Source of the DNA: Clostridia bacterium
GTDB taxonomy: Bacteria; Bacillota; Clostridia; Christensenellales; Pumilibacteraceae
NCBI GenBank assembly: GCA_900762945.1
Contig: CAAFIN010000092.1
Span: 1-5,235 of the forward strand
DNA: 5,235 nt
Direction of reading: 5' to 3'
Made by a program: the position numbers and the translations under genes. This document shows, piece by piece, positions 1 to 5,235 of the stretch (positions within the stretch are counted from its first letter, which is position 1; every line of letters starts with the position of its first letter). Below the pieces are notes generated by a model. It worked only from the letters and a program-made list of their open reading frames with translations. It was not told the origin of the DNA and did no database searches.

Positions 1-1135
1 CCAGCACCTCGCCCGCAAAGTACAGCCCGTGAACGAGTTTACTTTCCATAGTTTTCGGATTAACCTCCGACACGCTTACGCCGCCCGAAGTCACCACCGC
101 TTCGTTAAGGCTTCCGAGCGCCGCTACGCCGAACTTCAAATTTTTGAGCGTCTCGACGATTTTTGCTCTGTCCTCTTTCGTTACGGAATTGAGTGGTTTT
201 TCGGGCGATATGCCCGTTACACCGATTATATACGGAATCAGCGATTTTGGCAACAATTCGTCAAGCGAATTTTTAAAACGTTTGTTAATATTTTTATTAA
301 AATCGCTAAGCACACGCTTATCGAGTTCTTCCGCGCTCATAGCGGGCTTGAGATCGATACTAAGCGTCATATCCTTAACGTTGCCTACGCGGTTCACGAA
401 GCTGCTGAGCGACAGTATTATCGGTCCGCTCACGCCCGAAGACGTGAACAGCATTTCGCCGAAACGACTTTCGTTCACACCCCCGCCGTCGATCGTCGCA
501 GTCACGTTGCGTAGTGACAAGCCTTGCAACGCCTTAACGCTTTCTTTCAGTGTAAGTCCCACGAGCGCAGGTCGAAGTTCAACTATCTTATGTCCGAATT
601 TTTTCGCGAACGCGTAGCCGTCGCCCGTACTGCCGGTACTCGGATAACTCATACCACCACACGCAACGATTACTTTATCGAATCGTTCTTTTCCGCTTCG
701 GGAAGTTATAAAAAACATGTCGTTTACTTTCGATACGTCGCTGATTTCCGAATTATACGAAAATTTTACTCCGTAACGTTCGGCGTTTTTGACGAGCGCC
801 TTAGTAATATCGCTCGCTTTGTCGGATTGCGGAAAAACACGATTGCCGCGTTCGACCTTGGTTTTTACGCCGTTGCTTTCGATGAGTTCCACCGTGTTTT
901 CGGGCGAGAACGAATAAATCGCGCCGTAAAGAAACTTGCGATTTCTCACGACGAATTCCAAGAACTCACCGGGCGAGCGCATATTGGTCACGTTGCATCT
1001 GCCCTTTCCCGTGATATAAAGTTTTTTGCCGGCTTTTTCGTTTTTATCGAAAAGCGTTACGTTTGCACCGGCTTTAGCCGCTTCCGCAGCCGCGAGAAGC
1101 CCGGCGGGGCCTGCGCCGATAACGGCAATATACAT
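1..1135 (-). CDS. BaiN/HI0933-family NAD(P)/FAD-dependent oxidoreductase (C-terminus cut by window edge)
   Basis: This is a soluble flavoprotein of the HI0933/YhiN/BaiN family. I translated the minus strand by hand and found 378 uninterrupted codons running off the window. The N-terminus has a dinucleotide-binding GxGxxG (IGAGPAG, Gly7, Gly9, Gly12), then FDKNEKAGKK and the family signature TGKGRCNVTN. Mid-protein comes VIVACGGMSYPSTGSTGDGY, then GEMLFTSSGVSGP, and near the edge TSGGVSV and LYFAGEVL, which normally precedes the last FAD-contacting segment. By comparison with family members (about 400-420 residues), a few tens of residues are missing only because the window stops. The ATG at 1135 is preceded by AAAGGAG at 1148-1154. 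Family members bind FAD. Most have no proven substrate; one clostridial member, BaiN, has been linked to bile acid dehydroxylation, which should not be transferred here. The gene lies beyond the terminator of the decarboxylase operon, so it is probably a separate transcription unit. Family assignment is secure, function is not. Confidence 0.93.
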   Translation of the reverse strand, partial: MYIAVIGAGPAGLLAAAEAAKAGANVTLFDKNEKAGKKLYITGKGRCNVTNMRSPGEFLEFVVRNRKFLYGAIYSFSPENTVELIESNGVKTKVERGNRVFPQSDKASDITKALVKNAERYGVKFSYNSEISDVSKVNDMFFITSRSGKERFDKVIVACGGMSYPSTGSTGDGYAFAKKFGHKIVELRPALVGLTLKESVKALQGLSLRNVTATIDGGGVNESRFGEMLFTSSGVSGPIILSLSSFVNRVGNVKDMTLSIDLKPAMSAEELDKRVLSDFNKNINKRFKNSLDELLPKSLIPYIIGVTGISPEKPLNSVTKEDRAKIVETLKNLKFGVAALGSLNEAVVTSGGVSVSEVNPKTMESKLVHGLYFAGEVL

Positions 1136-1204
1136 ATTTCCGATCTTCTCCTTTGCGAAAATTTTAACGGCGGGTAGCCGAAACTCTATCGACACGTTGC
1201 GATA

Positions 1205-1247
1205 AAACTAAATAAAAGCCGCCGCAACCTCAGCGGAAACGACGGCT
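1205..1247 (-). terminator. Rho-independent terminator of the decarboxylase operon
   Basis: Read on the minus strand, AGCCGTCG (1247-1240) pairs with CGGCGGCT (1224-1217) in an 8-bp GC-rich stem with one G-U pair. The 15-nt loop could close further through CC/GG. The stem runs directly into TTTTATTTAGTTTT. It starts about 18 nt after the oadA stop codon. There is no T-run on the plus-strand side, so it acts in one direction. It marks the end of the operon. Confidence 0.85.
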
Positions 1248-1265
1248 CGTTATTCGTGTTTCTGA

Positions 1266-2663
1266 TTAAACGGGATGAACTTGCGTTTCGCTGTCGTAAA
1301 CGGTCTTGTCGATACCGAGTTTAGCCGCCTGACGACGCTTGAAGAACGGAATCGCGAGTTGCGGGAACAGCGCATAGGTCAAGAGGTCTTCTTCACACTC
1401 GTAGTATTCCGCAATTTCTTTCTTTATACCTTCGAGTTCGGGCTTGATATTATCGGCGGGACGGCAAGTAATGCGCGGCTCGCCGCCGATAATCTTCTTG
1501 ATAACGTCGGCGCTCGGCTCGACCGGCAGTCTGCCGTATTCGCCGCGAAGCATACCTTTGGTTTCTTTCGTAACCATTTTGTAACGCTCGCCGGACAGTA
1601 CGTTGAGTACGGCTTGCGTACCGACGATCTGGCTGGACGGGGTAACGAGCGGCGGATATCCGAGATCCGCGCGTACTCTCGGAACTTCCTCGAGAACGTC
1701 GATAAGTTTATCCGAAGCTCCCGCTTGCTTAAGTTGTGAAATAAGGTTGGACAGCATGCCGCCCGGCACCTGATAAATAAGCGCGTTTACGTCGACTTTC
1801 AATACTTTCGGACTGAGGAAACCGTCGGCGGTAAGGCGTTCGGCAACTTTCGTGAAGTACTTGGTAAGATCGTTAAGATCTTCGAGTTTGATACCTGTAT
1901 CGAACTTCGTGCCTGCAAGCGTAGCCACGAGCGGTTCTGTAGCCGGCTGAGAAGTGCCGTTGCCGAGCGGAGAAAGCGCGGTATCGACTATGTCGCAACC
2001 CGCTTCGATCGCTTTAAGGTTAAGCATATCGCCGGTACCCGCGGTATTGTGCGTGTGCAAATGCACCATCGTCGTGGGCTTAAGTTTGTCTTTCAGTCTG
2101 GAAATAAGTTCGTATGCGGTATACGGCAACAAGAGGTTTGCCATATCCTTGACGCAGATAATGTCCGCGCCCATCTTCTCCATTTCGAGCGCGAGTTCCA
2201 CGAAGTAATCAATCGTGTGCACCTTGCTGGTCGTGTAACTGAACGCGACTTCCGCCGTTCCGCCGTACTTCTTCGTCGCGTCGAGTGCGGTCTTGATGTT
2301 ACGAACGTCGTTGAGCGCGTCGAAAATACGTATAATATCGATACCGTTTTCGATCGATTTTTTGCAAAAAAGGTCGACTACATCGTCCGCATAATGCTTG
2401 TAACCGAGAAGGTTCTGACCTCTCAACAGCATCTGCAGTTTCGAGTTCGGAAGCGCTTTTCTCAGCGCGCGCAGTCTTTCCCACGGATCTTCGTTAAGAT
2501 AGCGAAGGCAACTGTCGAACGTAGCGCCGCCCCAAACCTCGAGCGCATAGAAACCGGCTTTATCGAGTTTTTCGCATGCGGGCAACATTTCGTCTAATCT
2601 CATTCTGGTAGCGGCTTGCGACTGGTGTGCGTCGCGCAGAATGGTTTCCATTATTTTAACCAT
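1266..2663 (-). CDS. oadA: Oxaloacetate/pyruvate carboxyltransferase subunit (OadA / PycB / transcarboxylase 5S type), no biotin domain
   Basis: A 465-residue cytoplasmic carboxyltransferase that moves a carboxyl group between oxaloacetate/pyruvate and biotin. It has the HMGL-like TIM barrel at about residues 3-270, followed by the conserved PYC/OADA domain to about 445. Visible motifs are LRDAHQS (metal-ligand Asp11), MLLRGQNLLGY (78-88), FDALND (114-119), CVKDMANLL with Lys172 as the lysine carbamylated in relatives, HTHNTAG (metal-ligand His203 and His205), PLGNGTSQP (232-240) and YQVPGGMLSNL (297-307). The catalytic set looks intact. Full OadA proteins are near 590 residues and end in a linker and biotinyl domain; this one stops after the PYC/OADA domain, like the 5S subunit of propionibacterial transcarboxylase. 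The biotin carrier is encoded two genes upstream. The ATG at 2663 has AAGGAGA at 2671-2677 with a 7-nt spacer, which favours it over the internal Met5. It is the last gene of the operon. The sequence alone cannot tell oxaloacetate decarboxylation from pyruvate carboxylation. Confidence 0.95.
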   Translation of the reverse strand: MVKIMETILRDAHQSQAATRMRLDEMLPACEKLDKAGFYALEVWGGATFDSCLRYLNEDPWERLRALRKALPNSKLQMLLRGQNLLGYKHYADDVVDLFCKKSIENGIDIIRIFDALNDVRNIKTALDATKKYGGTAEVAFSYTTSKVHTIDYFVELALEMEKMGADIICVKDMANLLLPYTAYELISRLKDKLKPTTMVHLHTHNTAGTGDMLNLKAIEAGCDIVDTALSPLGNGTSQPATEPLVATLAGTKFDTGIKLEDLNDLTKYFTKVAERLTADGFLSPKVLKVDVNALIYQVPGGMLSNLISQLKQAGASDKLIDVLEEVPRVRADLGYPPLVTPSSQIVGTQAVLNVLSGERYKMVTKETKGMLRGEYGRLPVEPSADVIKKIIGGEPRITCRPADNIKPELEGIKKEIAEYYECEEDLLTYALFPQLAIPFFKRRQAAKLGIDKTVYDSETQVHPV

Positions 2664-2691
2664 AATAAAATCTCCTTAAAATCTCAATCGG

Positions 2692-3906
2692 TTACGCGAA
2701 TATCGCGAGGAAAACGCCGGCTGCGACCGCCGAGCCGATAACGCCGGCTACGTTAGGTCCCATAGCGTGCATAAGCAAGTAGTTGTTCGGATCGTACTCC
2801 TGCCCGACTTTCTGCGAAACGCGAGCCGCCATAGGCACCGCGGAAACGCCTGCGCTGCCGATAAGCGGGTTGATCTTTCCGCCGCTGATAACGTTGAGAA
2901 GTTTCGCCATAAGCAAACCGCCGACGGTACCGAAGCAGAACGCGATAAGACCAAGCACTATAATCTTGATTGTATCCCACGCAAGGAACGTTGCGCCAAT
3001 CGCTTTCGTCCCGACGATAAGTCCTAAGAATATCGTAATGATATTGCAAAGTTCGTTGCTGGCGGTTTTCGCAAGACGTTCGGTGACAAGGCTTTCCTTA
3101 AAGAGGTTGCCGAGCATCAGCATACCGAGAAGCGGCAACGCGTCGGGAAGAATCAAACCGACTATAAGCGTGACCGCAATCGGGAAAATGATTTTCTCAC
3201 GCTTGGACACGGGGCGAAGTTGTTCCATCTTGATAAGACGTTCTTTCTTCGTCGTGAGAAGTTTCATAATAGGCGGCTGAATAACCGGGATAAGCGCCAT
3301 GTACGAATACGCCGCAATAGCGATCGCCGACAACAAATTCGGCGCAAGTTTTTGCGTAACGTAAATTGCCGTAGGTCCGTCCGCGCCGCCGATAATGCCG
3401 ATAGCCGCAGCCTGCGCGCTGGTAAAGCCGAGCGCGATCGCGCCGACGAACGTAAGAAATACGCCTAACTGCGCCGCAGCGCCGATAAGCAGACTTTTCG
3501 GGTTTGCAATCAGCGGTCCGAAGTCGGTCATCGCGCCTATTCCGAGAAATATGATCGGCGGGAATATGACTTTCGATACGCCTATCTCAAGATAATGAAA
3601 TAATCCGTAGTTAGCGGTATAAGTCGCACCGGCATTTGCCGCCTCCTGGTACTTAGCCCACATTTCCTGATCGGAAAGTCCGTGGTCCGTACCGTAAAGA
3701 ACGGCTTGCGCGCCGGGAATGTTCACTATAAACATGCCGAACGCTATGGGAAGAAGCAAGAGTGGCTCAAACTGCTTGACCACCGCGAGGTAGAACAGAA
3801 CGAACGAAATGACAATCATAACGTAATTCTGCCACTCTCCGTGCGCTATCGAATGAGCGATGCCGGTGCTTTCCCACAAGGCACGCATTGTTTCGATAAA
3901 ATCCAT
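2692..3906 (-). CDS. oadB: Sodium-translocating decarboxylase beta subunit, membrane carboxybiotin decarboxylase / Na+ pump
   Basis: A 404-residue polytopic membrane protein that decarboxylates carboxybiotin on the carrier and uses the energy to export Na+. Hydrophobic segments lie roughly at 28-44, 46-62, 112-125, 137-160, 187-208, 239-268, 285-306, 313-335 and 380-401. A hydrophilic loop spans about 70-100. The re-entrant signatures are present: GIIGGADGPTAIY (170-182) and NPLIGSAGVSAVPMAARV (346-363). Functionally important residues reported for the Klebsiella protein (Asp203, Tyr229, Asn373, Gly377, Ser382, Arg389) map with a constant offset of 27 onto Asp176, Tyr202, Asn346, Gly350, Ser355 and Arg362. 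The Na+ path therefore looks functional. Homologues serve oxaloacetate, methylmalonyl-CoA, glutaconyl-CoA and malonate decarboxylases alike, so this gene does not reveal the substrate. It starts 12 nt after the biotin carrier gene and ends 28 nt before oadA. Confidence 0.97.
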   Translation of the reverse strand: MDFIETMRALWESTGIAHSIAHGEWQNYVMIVISFVLFYLAVVKQFEPLLLLPIAFGMFIVNIPGAQAVLYGTDHGLSDQEMWAKYQEAANAGATYTANYGLFHYLEIGVSKVIFPPIIFLGIGAMTDFGPLIANPKSLLIGAAAQLGVFLTFVGAIALGFTSAQAAAIGIIGGADGPTAIYVTQKLAPNLLSAIAIAAYSYMALIPVIQPPIMKLLTTKKERLIKMEQLRPVSKREKIIFPIAVTLIVGLILPDALPLLGMLMLGNLFKESLVTERLAKTASNELCNIITIFLGLIVGTKAIGATFLAWDTIKIIVLGLIAFCFGTVGGLLMAKLLNVISGGKINPLIGSAGVSAVPMAARVSQKVGQEYDPNNYLLMHAMGPNVAGVIGSAVAAGVFLAIFA

Positions 3907-3914
3907 TTATGCCT

Positions 3915-3921
3915 CTCCTTA
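3915..3921 (-). promoter_or_regulatory. Ribosome binding site of oadB fused to the upstream stop codon
   Basis: On the minus strand the sequence reads TAAGGAG, so the TAA that ends the biotin carrier gene (3921-3919) provides the first bases of the AAGGAG site for oadB. The spacer to the ATG at 3906 is 8 nt. A ribosome finishing the carrier protein stands on the oadB start signal, which suggests translational coupling. This is visible in sequence; the coupling is inferred. Confidence 0.8.
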
Positions 3922-4296
3922 TTTAATGGAAGCGAGATCCGCACCAGTTTCGACGGTTGCGCCCTGAGCCACGAGGAACGTGACAGCACCGTCTGCGGAA
4001 GCGTTGATGTCGTTTTCCATCTTCATTGCTTCGAGCACGAGAATTCTGTCACCTTTCTTTACTACCGCACCGGGAGCGACCGCGAGTTTGAGAACGGTGC
4101 CGGGCATAGGCGCTTTGACGATCGTTCCGCCGGCGGGCGCTTTTGCCGCGGGAGCGACGGGCTTAGCCGCAACGGGAGCCGGAGTGGCTACGGGAGCGGC
4201 GACGGGAGCGGCGACTTCAGCCGTCACACCGTCGGTCACTTCCTCGACTTCGACCATATAACTGTTTCCGTTTACGTTTACGTTGAACTTACGCAT
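3919..4296 (-). CDS. Biotin carboxyl carrier protein (MmdC / transcarboxylase 1.3S type)
   Basis: A 125-residue soluble carrier whose biotin shuttles a carboxyl group between the carboxyltransferase(s) and the membrane subunit OadB. The N-terminal part, MRKFNVNVNGNSYMVEVEEV, is typical of decarboxylase gamma/1.3S carriers. An Ala/Pro-rich flexible linker spans about residues 28-56. The biotinyl domain (about 58-125) includes APMPGTV and the biotinylation motif EAMKMEN with acceptor Lys92, 33 residues from the C-terminus, the usual distance. The frame is open upstream to an ATG at 4338, but the start at 4296 is preferred: AGGAG sits at 4305-4309 with an 8-nt spacer, the protein then begins with the family N-terminus, and the longer form would overlap the end of oadG with no visible ribosome site. 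Both carboxyltransferases encoded here lack a visible biotin domain, so this is probably their common carrier. A biotin protein ligase must be supplied from elsewhere in the genome. Confidence 0.95.
   Translation of the reverse strand: MRKFNVNVNGNSYMVEVEEVTDGVTAEVAAPVAAPVATPAPVAAKPVAPAAKAPAGGTIVKAPMPGTVLKLAVAPGAVVKKGDRILVLEAMKMENDINASADGAVTFLVAQGATVETGADLASIK
4180..4215 (-). repeat. 12-bp tandem repeat encoding the VAAP linker of the biotin carrier
   Basis: On the minus strand GTCGCCGCTCCC occurs twice in direct succession (4215-4204 and 4203-4192). A third, degenerate copy, GTAGCCACTCCG, follows (4191-4180). They encode VAAP-VAAP-VATP at about residues 28-39. The period is a multiple of three, so copy-number change would lengthen or shorten the swinging linker without breaking the frame. 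Confidence 0.85.
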
Positions 4297-4304
4297 GATT
4301 TTTT

Positions 4305-4309
4305 CTCCT
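4305..4309 (-). promoter_or_regulatory. Ribosome binding site fixing the biotin carrier start
   Basis: AGGAG followed by an A-rich 8-nt spacer precedes the ATG at 4296. It decides between this start and the in-frame ATG at 4338, which lies inside oadG and has no comparable site. Confidence 0.8.
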
Positions 4310-4338
4310 ATTATAAATACAGATAATTTACTTTGCAA
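4310..4338 (-). promoter_or_regulatory. Possible internal promoter at the oadG end
   Basis: A perfect TATAAT (4315-4310) lies 17 bp downstream of TTGCAA (4338-4333, four of six matches to TTGACA). The expected start point, near 4303, would remove most or all of the carrier gene's AGGAG, so it would serve oadB and oadA rather than the carrier. The gap is A/T-rich and a chance match is quite possible. Confidence 0.3.
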
Positions 4339-4657
4339 TTATGCTTTTTACTCTGAACGGAGGAACTTCTCCGCTTTCCGACTCGCTCGCATACACCGCC
4401 GCTATTGCCGCGCTTATCGCCGCAACGAGTTCTTCCTGCTCTGCAGTGTCATCGATCTCAGGTACGGAAACCTCCTCTACGGTTTCCGCCGGTTTCGCTT
4501 TCTTCTTGTCGATAATTTTATTCAGAAGTCCGCTGTAACCGAGCACTACGAGCACCAGAAACGCAAGCGCAAGTATAACCACCGCGTTCCCTATCAAGAA
4601 TACCAAAAGTCCGTCTAAAAACGACATATCGGAAGCGGCTAATAATAAAACGTTCAT
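4328..4657 (-). CDS. oadG: Sodium-pump decarboxylase small membrane subunit (OadG gamma / MmdD delta)
   Basis: A 109-residue single-span membrane protein that anchors and assembles the soluble carboxyltransferase on the beta subunit. One long hydrophobic helix spans about residues 16-40. It is followed by a basic stretch, NKIIDKKKAK (46-55), which places the remainder in the cytoplasm. An acidic, Pro-containing linker comes next (about 56-75), then the family's alanine-rich helix EELVAAISAAIAAVY (75-89), and the C-terminal PPFRVKSI (99-106), like the FRVRSI-type tails of OadG proteins. The ATG at 4657 lies 5 nt after the upstream stop and has AGAGG at 4666-4670, inside the last codons of that gene, with an 8-nt spacer. 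Met11 has no such site. OadG and MmdD are too similar and too short to say which decarboxylase they serve. Its place between an acyl-CoA carboxyltransferase and a carrier matches the mmdA-D-C-B order. Confidence 0.92.
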   Translation of the reverse strand: MNVLLLAASDMSFLDGLLVFLIGNAVVILALAFLVLVVLGYSGLLNKIIDKKKAKPAETVEEVSVPEIDDTAEQEELVAAISAAIAAVYASESESGEVPPFRVKSIIAK

Positions 4658-4662
4658 TGTCG

Positions 4663-5235
4663 TTACCTCTTCTCGATGAACGCCTGAACTGCGGCAATCA
4701 GATACTGACGAGAGAAATTCGGGACGACAACGTTGTCGAGATAACCTTTCTCAGCAACGGTAACCGCCGCGGTGTTTTCTTCGCCGTAAGCCTTAGCCGC
4801 TTTCTCGAGCGCCGCGTCTTTGTCTTTCGCTTCGGCGATTTCCTTCGCATAAACGAGTTCCGCGCTAGCCGCGTTGTCGAGCATACCTATGCAAGCGTTC
4901 TCCCAAGCCACGGTGTAGTCGCACGTACTCTTTGCGCAGAACGCGACGTAACCGAGTCCTATCGCGTTGCCGGTAATCAGCGAAACTTTCGCCACGGCCG
5001 CAACGTTATAAGCGTAAATCATATCGCCGACCGAGCGCATCAGCTCGCCCTGACAAGCCGCGCAGTTGATCGCGCCTTTGCTGTCGATAATGCTGACGAC
5101 CGGTATAGCGAAACTATCGCAAGTATTGATAAGTTCTGTGACTTTCTTCGCTCCGTCGGGAGTAAATCTTCCCTCGTGAACGGTCGGATCGGAAGCAACC
5201 ACGCCCACCGTTACGCCGTTAAGACGAGCGTAACC
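4663..5235 (-). CDS. Acyl-CoA carboxyltransferase, MmdA/PccB-like, divergent (N-terminal part outside window)
   Basis: The last 190 residues of a carboxyltransferase that takes a carboxyl group from an acyl-CoA, such as methylmalonyl-CoA, and gives it to biotin. The frame is open from the window edge, starting GYARLNGVTVGVVAS, which matches the GFARLNG-V-GIVAN segment opening the C-terminal half of MmdA, PccB and 12S proteins (about 500 residues in full). Further matches are the stretch TELINTCDSFAIPVVSIID (33-51), KVSLITGNAIGLGY (83-96) and DNVVVPNFSRQYLIAAVQAF (167-186). Several hallmarks differ: the usual DVPGF reads DSKGA (51-55), the AYGGAY-like segment reads AIGLGY (91-96), the later MGPEGA-type motif reads GMLDNAA (117-123), and the chain ends at FIEKR without the PxKKHGNIPL tail. 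The ATG/GTG codons near 5208 are not the start, since homology continues to the edge. It leads the visible part of the operon. Family is secure; the acyl-CoA used is unknown. Confidence 0.88.
   Translation of the reverse strand, partial: GYARLNGVTVGVVASDPTVHEGRFTPDGAKKVTELINTCDSFAIPVVSIIDSKGAINCAACQGELMRSVGDMIYAYNVAAVAKVSLITGNAIGLGYVAFCAKSTCDYTVAWENACIGMLDNAASAELVYAKEIAEAKDKDAALEKAAKAYGEENTAAVTVAEKGYLDNVVVPNFSRQYLIAAVQAFIEKR
4666..4670 (-). promoter_or_regulatory. Ribosome binding site of oadG inside the upstream gene
   Basis: AGAGG lies in the final Lys-Arg codons of the carboxyltransferase, directly before its TAA. The spacer to the oadG ATG at 4657 is 8 nt. With a 5-nt intergenic gap this points to translational coupling of the two subunits. 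Confidence 0.65.

Noticed and set aside
1..4. C-terminal truncation of the BaiN-family gene as a pseudogene
   Set aside because: The frame is intact to the last base and stops only because the window does, right at the conserved FAGEVL motif.
29..1177. Long plus-strand open frames (for example 29-514, 144-617 and 524-1177)
   Set aside because: They are antisense to the BaiN-family gene, whose minus-strand frame is uninterrupted and carries family motifs. The plus-strand products are rich in Arg, Phe and His and show no recognisable domain, as expected from reversed codon bias.
1136..1204. Promoter for the BaiN-family gene
   Set aside because: A TTAAAA-like box before the ribosome site has no reasonable -35 at 16-18 bp (GATAGA at 17 bp). 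The evidence is too weak to list.
1275..2597. Plus-strand and alternative minus-strand open frames within oadA
   Set aside because: They are shadows of the conserved OadA frame. They have no motifs and no ribosome sites of note.
2748..4326. Further open frames inside oadB and the biotin carrier, including plus-strand 3682-4326
   Set aside because: The oadB and carrier frames have complete family signatures. The overlapping frames are low-complexity or motif-free by-products of Ala/Gly-rich codons.
4297..4338. Upstream ATG at 4338 as the start of the biotin carrier
   Set aside because: It would add 14 residues (MQSKLSVFIIGEKI) not typical of the family, overlap the end of oadG by 11 bases, and lack a ribosome site. 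The ATG at 4296 has AGGAG at ideal spacing.
5206..5208. Start codon of a short 181-residue carboxyltransferase at 5208
   Set aside because: The codon is a GTG inside the conserved GYARLNGVTVGVVAS stretch, and the frame stays open to the window edge. The gene is partial, not short.

Overview
The window holds six genes, all on the minus strand. Five are the end of an operon for a biotin-dependent, sodium-translocating decarboxylase. The sixth, at the low-coordinate end, is an unrelated-looking flavoprotein. The organism is most likely an anaerobic, fermentative Bacillota/Clostridia-type bacterium, probably uncultured. The grounds are strong AAGGAG-type ribosome binding sites, tight gene packing, moderate GC with an A/T-rich rho-independent terminator, and this class of Na+ pump. 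The taxonomic call is inference and no species can be named.

In transcription order (high to low coordinates) the layout is: (1) the C-terminal part of an acyl-CoA carboxyltransferase of the PccB/MmdA family, cut by the window edge (4663-5235); (2) the small membrane gamma/delta subunit OadG (4328-4657); (3) a free-standing biotin carrier protein with a Pro/Ala linker and an EAMKMEN biotinylation motif (3919-4296); (4) the integral membrane beta subunit OadB, the sodium pump (2692-3906); (5) an OadA/PycB/transcarboxylase-5S type carboxyltransferase without its own biotin domain (1266-2663). A rho-independent terminator (1205-1247) follows. Gaps between the operon genes are only 5, 31, 12 and 28 nt, and each downstream gene has its own Shine-Dalgarno site. 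The last gene (1-1135) is a BaiN/HI0933-family FAD-dependent oxidoreductase, open at its C-terminus because the window ends there.

How the genes work together: either carboxyltransferase could load CO2 onto biotin on the shared carrier, from an acyl-CoA (methylmalonyl-CoA or similar) or from oxaloacetate. The carboxybiotin is then decarboxylated at OadB with export of Na+. The first four genes follow the methylmalonyl-CoA decarboxylase order (mmdA-D-C-B). The fifth adds the 5S/OadA enzyme. One carrier with two carboxyltransferases also has the parts list of a transcarboxylase (acyl-CoA to pyruvate) attached to a sodium pump. This hybrid, and the unusual sequence of the acyl-CoA carboxyltransferase, are the points most worth following up. 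No mobile elements, CRISPR arrays, tRNA or rRNA genes were seen, and no stretch over 300 bases lacks a gene.
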